DNA of 64,000 bases from an uncultured Oscillibacter sp. (GTDB lineage: Bacteria; Bacillota; Clostridia; Oscillospirales; Oscillospiraceae): the NCBI GenBank assembly GCA_910576865.1, contig CAJTKE010000014.1, forward strand, positions 1 to 64,000, given 5' to 3'. Below the pieces are notes generated by a model. It made no database searches and was not told the origin of the DNA. It was given only the letters and a program-made list of their open reading frames with translations. Made by a program: the position numbers and the translations under genes. Positions 59,418 through 64,000 of the stretch are shown one piece after another. How positions within the stretch are numbered: position 1 is the stretch's first letter; each line of letters opens with the position of its first letter.

Positions 59418-60386
59418 ATGATTACAATGACGGAAATCGCAAAACTGACCCATGTTTCCCAGCCCACGGTGTCTCGTGTGCTGAACGGAAGCATGACGGT
59501 GGCTCCGGAGATTCGGGAACGGGTGCTGGCCTGCGCCAGGGAGCACGATTATCAGTTCAACGCCTTGGCCAAGGGGCTCCAGGGCAGCAAAACGAAGCTG
59601 CTGGGCGTGCTGGTGACCGACATTTCCAACGGCTTTTTTGCCGACCTGGCGAAACGGATCGAGGCTGAGGCTCGGGAAAACGGGTACAGCATCATCTTGT
59701 TCAACAGCGATTACAATCCCCGGAACGAACAGGAGTATTTGGATGTGGTCCGGCGTTACCGGGTGGACGGCGTACTGGCGGTGCCGATCCGGGAGACCAG
59801 CGGGGAATGGCGGGAGTACGTCAAAAAACTGGATGTGCCCGTCGTGACCGTCACCCGCCGGGCCAAGGGCCTGGATTCGGTCTATGTGGATCACGCCCAG
59901 GCCGGGGCTATGGTGGCGGCGCATCTGCTGGAACGGGGCTTCCGGCGCTTCCTGTTTATCGGGAAGGACTACGACGGGAAATACGTGGGCTTCCGCCGGT
60001 CTCTCGTGGAGATCGGCTATGGCCCGCGGACGGCGAACGTCGTTTATCAGGACGATGTTCAGATGAACCGGGCGCTGGAGGATTGGCTGGGCCAGTCGCC
60101 GGAGCGGGGAGCCGTCTTCGCGGGAAACGACATCTACGCGCTGCGGGTGCTGGACGCGCTCCGGCGGCTGAAGGTCTCTGTTCCTGAGGAGGTTGGCGTG
60201 ATCGGGTTTGACGATACCTCCATGGGCCGCTATCTCAATCCCCGGCTGAGCAGCGTGTCCCAGCCTATCGCCCGGATGGCCCATGAGGCCGTGGCGCGGC
60301 TGCTGGACCGCATTGACCGCTCCGGTCCCCGGGAAGCGCTGGATGATCCGCTTTCCGCCTCACTGGTGATCCGTGAGAGTACTTGA
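59418..60386 (+). CDS. scrR: LacI-family sucrose operon repressor
   Basis: A 322-residue LacI/GalR repressor. The N-terminal helix-turn-helix MTEIAKLTHVSQPTVSRVLNG includes the hinge-side NALAKGLQGSKT. The periplasmic-binding-like effector domain follows, with DISNGFF, VVTVTRRA, and GVIGFDDTSMGRYLNPRLSSV. The start at 59418 was chosen because the operator and promoter lie in the longer frame; ATG at 59427 is also possible. It sits upstream of the sucrose PTS and hydrolase and shares their operator sequence. The ligand is probably a phosphorylated sugar. Confidence 0.9.
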   Translation: MITMTEIAKLTHVSQPTVSRVLNGSMTVAPEIRERVLACAREHDYQFNALAKGLQGSKTKLLGVLVTDISNGFFADLAKRIEAEARENGYSIILFNSDYNPRNEQEYLDVVRRYRVDGVLAVPIRETSGEWREYVKKLDVPVVTVTRRAKGLDSVYVDHAQAGAMVAAHLLERGFRRFLFIGKDYDGKYVGFRRSLVEIGYGPRTANVVYQDDVQMNRALEDWLGQSPERGAVFAGNDIYALRVLDALRRLKVSVPEEVGVIGFDDTSMGRYLNPRLSSVSQPIARMAHEAVARLLDRIDRSGPREALDDPLSASLVIREST

Positions 60387-60390
60387 ATGG

Positions 60391-60421
60391 AAAAAAGGAT
60401 GGCGTTCCGGCGTCCTTTTTT
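60391..60421 (+). terminator. Terminator after the sucrose repressor
   Basis: A stem of about 12 base pairs with one mismatch, AAAAAAGGATGGC/GGCGTCCTTTTTT, ending in a T run just after the stop. Confidence 0.75.
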
Positions 60422-60433
60422 CAGGATTTATGA

Positions 60434-60445
60434 GAATACGTATTC
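60434..60445 (+). promoter_or_regulatory. Sucrose operon operator 2
   Basis: The perfect palindrome GAATACGTATTC, within AGAATACGTATTCA identical to operator 1, lies 66 bases before the PTS gene. No convincing -35/-10 pair for the PTS operon was found between 60421 and 60510; a TAAAAT at 60487-60492 has no good partner. Confidence 0.85.
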
Positions 60446-60510
60446 ACAACTGCCCTTGTGCCTCCGCTCCGTCCATGGAGCTGAAATAAAATGTGAAAGG
60501 AAGCAGAAGT

Positions 60511-62394
60511 ATGGATTACAAAAAGGTAGCCCGGGAAATCTACGACAAGGTGGGGAAGAGGGAAAACCTGGTTTCCGCCGCTCACTGCGCCACCAGGCTC
60601 CGTCTGGTCCTGGCGGACAACGCCAAGTGCGACGCGAAAGCCGTAGAGGACATTGACGGGGTCAAGGGAGTTTTCAGCGCCTCCGGCCAGCTTCAGATCA
60701 TCCTGGGCACCGGCACGGTGAATAAGGTCTATGACGAGTTAATCGCCATCTCCGGGCTCACTGCCGCCACGAAAGAAGAGGTCAAAGCCGCCGCGGCCGC
60801 CAAGCAGAATATCTTCAAGCGGGCCATCAAGTGCCTGGGGGACATTTTCGTTCCCATCATTCCGGCCATCGTGGCCAGCGGCTTCCTGATGGGCATCATG
60901 GAGGCGCTGAACTTCATGGTCAACAACGGATTTTTGAACATCGACACCTCCGGCTCCATCTATGTGTTCGCCAATCTTTTTGCCAACACTGCATACGTAT
61001 TCCTGCCGATTTTGATCGCCTACAGCGCCGCCAAGGCCTTTGGAGGAAATCCCTATCTGGGCGCGGTCATCGGTATGCTGATGATCCACCCGGACCTCCA
61101 GAACGCCTGGACGGTGGCGACGCAGGGAGTGCTGCGGACGCAGAGCGTGTGGTTCGGCCTGTATGAGGTGGACCTGGTGGGGTATCAGGGCCACGTCATT
61201 CCGGTGATCATCGCCGTGTGGGTGATGTGCTTCATTGAAAAACGCCTGCACAAGATCGTTCCCGCCATGTTCGACCTGTTTGTAACGCCCCTGGTCAGCG
61301 TATTTGCCACCGGCTACCTGACGTATTCCGTCATTGGCCCCATCTTCGTGACCATTGAGAACGGAGTCATCGGAGGCATCCAGACCCTGCTCACGCTCCC
61401 CCTGGGCCTGGGCAGCCTGATTATGGGCGGCCTGTATTCCACCACCGTGGTGGCGGGCATCCACCACATGTACACGGTCATTGATATGGGACAGCTGTCC
61501 ATGTACGGCGTGACCTACTGGCTCCCCCTGGCCTCCGCCGCCAATATGGCACAGGGCGCGGCCACCCTGGCGGTTGCCCTCAAGAGCAGGAACCAGAAGA
61601 CCAAGTCCGTGGCTCTGCCCTCCGCGTTCTCCTGCTTCATGGGCATCACCGAGCCCGCCATTTTCGGCGTGAACCTGCGCCATTTCAAGCCCTTCGTCTG
61701 CGGCGCCATCGGCGGCGCGGCGGGCGCCATGTACGCCTCTCTGGTGGGCCTGGGGGCCAGCGGTACCGGCGTGACCGGCCTGTTCGGCCTGCTGCTGTGC
61801 CTCAACGACCCCATCAATTACATCATCATGGCCGCGATCTCCATCGGCGTGGCTTTCGTCCTGACTTGGCTGTTTGGCTATAAGGACGCCGCTCCCGCGG
61901 AGAAAAAGACTGTCCAGCCCGGGCCCGCGCTCCCCGCCGTGGACTGCAAGCCCGGCGCGGTGTACGCCCCGGTTTCCGGAACGGTCATTCCCTCCGAGGA
62001 GATCCCCGACGAGACCTTTGCCGCCGGAGTCCTGGGACAGGGCGTGGGCATCCAGCCCGCTGAAGGTTTTGCGGCTGCCCCCTTCGACGGCGAGATTTCC
62101 TCTGTGGCCGAGACGCGGCACGCGGTGGGCATCACCTCTCCCGACGGTATGGAGGTGCTGATTCATGTGGGCGTGGATACCGTGGCGATGAACGGCGAGG
62201 GTTTCGAGTGCTTTGTCCAGGAGGGCCAGAAGGTAAAGGCCGGTGAAAAGCTCATCGCCTTTGACCGGGACAAGATCGCCGCCGCCGGTCATCCCGATGT
62301 GGTGGTGGTGCTGGTGACCAACTCCGATGACTACGAGAGTGTGACCATCCAGACCGGCGTCTGCAAGGCTCTGGACAAGGTGATCCAGGTCTGA
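60511..62394 (+). CDS. scrA: Sucrose-type PTS transporter, EIIBCA fusion
   Basis: A 627-residue phosphotransferase permease that imports and phosphorylates sucrose or a related sugar. The N-terminal IIB domain has the phospho-cysteine in AAHCATRLRLVL near residue 25. IIC has about ten helices and the GITEPAIFGVNLRHF loop near 380. After a linker, a C-terminal IIA domain has the phospho-histidine in VLIHVGVDTVAM near 550. The start was set at the ATG at 60511 after AAAGGAAG. The GH32 gene follows by 28 bases. Substrate assignment rests on that hydrolase. Confidence 0.92.
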   Translation: MDYKKVAREIYDKVGKRENLVSAAHCATRLRLVLADNAKCDAKAVEDIDGVKGVFSASGQLQIILGTGTVNKVYDELIAISGLTAATKEEVKAAAAAKQNIFKRAIKCLGDIFVPIIPAIVASGFLMGIMEALNFMVNNGFLNIDTSGSIYVFANLFANTAYVFLPILIAYSAAKAFGGNPYLGAVIGMLMIHPDLQNAWTVATQGVLRTQSVWFGLYEVDLVGYQGHVIPVIIAVWVMCFIEKRLHKIVPAMFDLFVTPLVSVFATGYLTYSVIGPIFVTIENGVIGGIQTLLTLPLGLGSLIMGGLYSTTVVAGIHHMYTVIDMGQLSMYGVTYWLPLASAANMAQGAATLAVALKSRNQKTKSVALPSAFSCFMGITEPAIFGVNLRHFKPFVCGAIGGAAGAMYASLVGLGASGTGVTGLFGLLLCLNDPINYIIMAAISIGVAFVLTWLFGYKDAAPAEKKTVQPGPALPAVDCKPGAVYAPVSGTVIPSEEIPDETFAAGVLGQGVGIQPAEGFAAAPFDGEISSVAETRHAVGITSPDGMEVLIHVGVDTVAMNGEGFECFVQEGQKVKAGEKLIAFDRDKIAAAGHPDVVVVLVTNSDDYESVTIQTGVCKALDKVIQV

Positions 62395-62422
62395 CAGGTC
62401 CATGTGAAGAAGGAGGGGTTCC

Positions 62423-63838
62423 ATGAATGCGCTGCACAAGGATCTGGTCCGCCTGACCGCGGCGGCGGAACGGCAGGCGGCGAAGGCCGGTCCCTGGCGG
62501 CCCGGTCTCCATCTGGCGCCGCCCACCGGCTGGCTCAACGACCCCAACGGCTTGTGCCGTTTTCGGGATGAGTACCATGTGTTCTATCAATACGCGCCCT
62601 TCGACGCTGGCGGCGGCGTGAAGTTCTGGGGGCACTATAAATCCCGCGATCTGCTCTCCTGGGAGCGGTGCCCGGTCATGCTGTACAGCGACGAGCCCTA
62701 TGACGTCCACGGCGCGTATTCCGGCTCGGCCCTCTGCGAGGAGGACGGCCTGTATCTCTATTACACCGGGAATGTCAAGTACGGCGGAGACTACGATTAT
62801 GTTCTGGAAGGCCGTGAGAACAATACTTGCGTGGCCTATTCCCCGGACGGGGTGCGCCTCGGCTGGAAACGGCTGCTGATGGGCCCCAAGGATTACCCCG
62901 GCGGATTGACGCGGCATGTGCGGGACCCGAAGGTGTGGAAGCAGGACGGCGTTTATTACATGGTGCTGGGGGCCCGTACCGTGGAAGACGCGGGCGCGGC
63001 GCTGGTATTTGAGTCAAAGGACAAGTTCCAGTGGAAGCATATCAACACAATCCGCACACCGGCTGTCTTTGGCTATATGTGGGAATGCCCCGATCTCTTT
63101 GAAATGGACGGACAGTGGTTTTTGGCGGTTTCTCCACAAGGGGTTCCGGGAAAGGGTCCGGGCTTTGAGAACATCTACGCCTCCGGATACTTTCCGCTCT
63201 TTGGCGATTTCCGGGGAGACTGCCGGCTGGGGGAGTTTGTCCCCTTCGACTTCGGCTTTGATTTTTACGCGCCGCAGACCTTCCCGGATGGGAGCCGCCG
63301 CCTGCTGATCGGCTGGATGGGGATGCCGGACGCGGAGTATTCCAATCCCACCGCCACCCAGGGTTGGCAGCACTGCTTGACTGTACCACGAGTACTGGAG
63401 CGCCGCCGGAACAGGCTGGTGATGAACCCGGTCCCGGAGCTGGAGGGATTGCGTGAGGGTTCCCGGGAATATGACTTTGAGGGAGAAAAGATGATAGACC
63501 TTCCCCTGCTCTCCGACATTACGCTCACCTGCGAGGGGAAGCTGTCCCTGGACCTCTCCGGCGTTTCCCTGCGGACAGGGAACGGAGCGCTGACGCTGAC
63601 CGTCCGAGAGGGCGGCTGGGGCCGGGGGAGCCGGACCGCTCCCGTCCGCGAACTGCGGAAGCTGCGCGTCCTGGCGGATACCAGCGCTCTGGAGTTTTTC
63701 GCGAATGACGGGGAAGCGGTCTTGTCGGTTCGCTGGTATCCGGAGAGCGAAAGACGGACGCTGACGCTGAAGGGAAGAGGGAAAGCGGTCGTCCACAAAC
63801 TGCGTCCCATGCAAATCAAAGAGTATTCCCCTGAGTGA
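62423..63838 (+). CDS. scrB: Sucrose-6-phosphate hydrolase, glycoside hydrolase family 32
   Basis: A 471-residue cytoplasmic invertase that splits sucrose-6-phosphate into glucose-6-phosphate and fructose. The nucleophile motif GWLNDPNG is near residue 33, the transition-state RDP is in VRDPKVWK, and the acid/base EC is in WECPDLFEM. No signal peptide is present. AGGAGGGG precedes the ATG. With the adjacent PTS and repressor it completes a standard scrRAB set; a fructokinase is not in the window. Confidence 0.94.
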   Translation: MNALHKDLVRLTAAAERQAAKAGPWRPGLHLAPPTGWLNDPNGLCRFRDEYHVFYQYAPFDAGGGVKFWGHYKSRDLLSWERCPVMLYSDEPYDVHGAYSGSALCEEDGLYLYYTGNVKYGGDYDYVLEGRENNTCVAYSPDGVRLGWKRLLMGPKDYPGGLTRHVRDPKVWKQDGVYYMVLGARTVEDAGAALVFESKDKFQWKHINTIRTPAVFGYMWECPDLFEMDGQWFLAVSPQGVPGKGPGFENIYASGYFPLFGDFRGDCRLGEFVPFDFGFDFYAPQTFPDGSRRLLIGWMGMPDAEYSNPTATQGWQHCLTVPRVLERRRNRLVMNPVPELEGLREGSREYDFEGEKMIDLPLLSDITLTCEGKLSLDLSGVSLRTGNGALTLTVREGGWGRGSRTAPVRELRKLRVLADTSALEFFANDGEAVLSVRWYPESERRTLTLKGRGKAVVHKLRPMQIKEYSPE

Positions 63839-63941
63839 GGGCGGGCTGGACAAGTCCGGTCGAGCCTGTTAGGATAGAGGAAAAGCGGATCCCGCGTGTC
63901 AGGACCGCGGCTGAACAGAAACAACAAAAGGAGGGAGCTTT

Positions 63942-64000
63942 TTGAAAATACGTTATTTGGGAACCGCCGCCGCCGAGGGCTGGCCCGCGCTGTTCTGCTC
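63942..64000 (+). CDS. MBL-fold hydrolase, N-terminus only (cut by window end)
   Basis: TTG at 63942 follows GGAGGGAG and reads MKIRYLGTAAAEGWPALFCS before the window ends. This matches the opening strand and loop of PhnP-like metallo-beta-lactamase-fold hydrolases. The 103-base gap before it (63839-63941) shows no gene or clear terminator, so it may belong to the sucrose operon. Confidence 0.65.
   Translation, partial: MKIRYLGTAAAEGWPALFC

Overview
This window is chromosomal DNA from a GC-rich, anaerobic Gram-positive bacterium. It is most likely a gut Clostridia member of the Oscillospiraceae/Flavonifractor–Lawsonibacter type. Evidence for this is a PolC-type replicative polymerase in the classic Firmicutes order pyrH-frr-uppS-cdsA-dxr-rseP-ispG-polC, a Rex redox repressor, rubrerythrin, FAD-dependent ThyX, the non-mevalonate isoprenoid pathway, S-layer homology domains, and strong NNG/NNC codon bias in the resident genes. 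The assignment comes from gene content only.

Region 1 (1-7125) is an integrated mobilizable element: an oriT-like hairpin region, mobC, a MOBP-type relaxase and an intact tyrosine integrase. Behind these lies the wreck of a second integrase, which has an in-frame amber codon near its start and is split by an IS110-family insertion sequence. That IS is itself split by a 705-bp element with terminal inverted repeats that carries a small AT-rich membrane-protein gene. The result is three nested layers.

Region 2 (7135-16455) is host housekeeping: rubrerythrin, tRNA-Arg(CCG), rex with a probable Rex operator, an SLH-domain protein, a 64-residue protein with 19 cysteines, a PAP2 phosphatase, ilvD, the galK-galT operon and a membrane dipeptidase.

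Region 3 (16581-26997) is the translation/lipid/isoprenoid/replication cluster from pyrH to polC.

Region 4 (26996-37493) holds two TetR genes that share overlapping divergent promoters with an exported 1016-residue coiled-coil protein and an MMPL/RND transporter. It also holds a lipase-glpK pair and a ROK-type repressor.

Region 5 (37497-47272) is a two-component system plus an ABC exporter with one ATPase and three different FtsX permeases, all beginning MTWPFENDT. The same 11-bp-period direct repeat lies upstream of both the sensor/regulator operon and the transporter operon, which suggests one regulon.

Region 6 (47372-50370) is a compact RiPP-type operon. It comprises a divergent HxlR regulator with an operator at its promoter, a 49-residue precursor with five Ala-Cys-Gly motifs, tandem hairpins, a radical SAM/SPASM enzyme, a nitroreductase-fold protein and a PPOX-ferredoxin fusion. 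This is the strongest candidate for a little-described system.

Region 7 (50468-59201) has a zinc-macrodomain/SirTM ADP-ribosylation pair without the usual lipoyl partners, an amino-acid permease with a MalY-type C-S lyase, an XRE regulator, a decayed ORF, and ThyX overlapping a GNAT-methyltransferase fusion.

Region 8 (59348-63838) is a sucrose regulon: a LacI-family repressor, PTS EIIBCA and a GH32 hydrolase. Identical palindromic operators precede the repressor and the transporter. The window ends in the first codons of an MBL-fold hydrolase.
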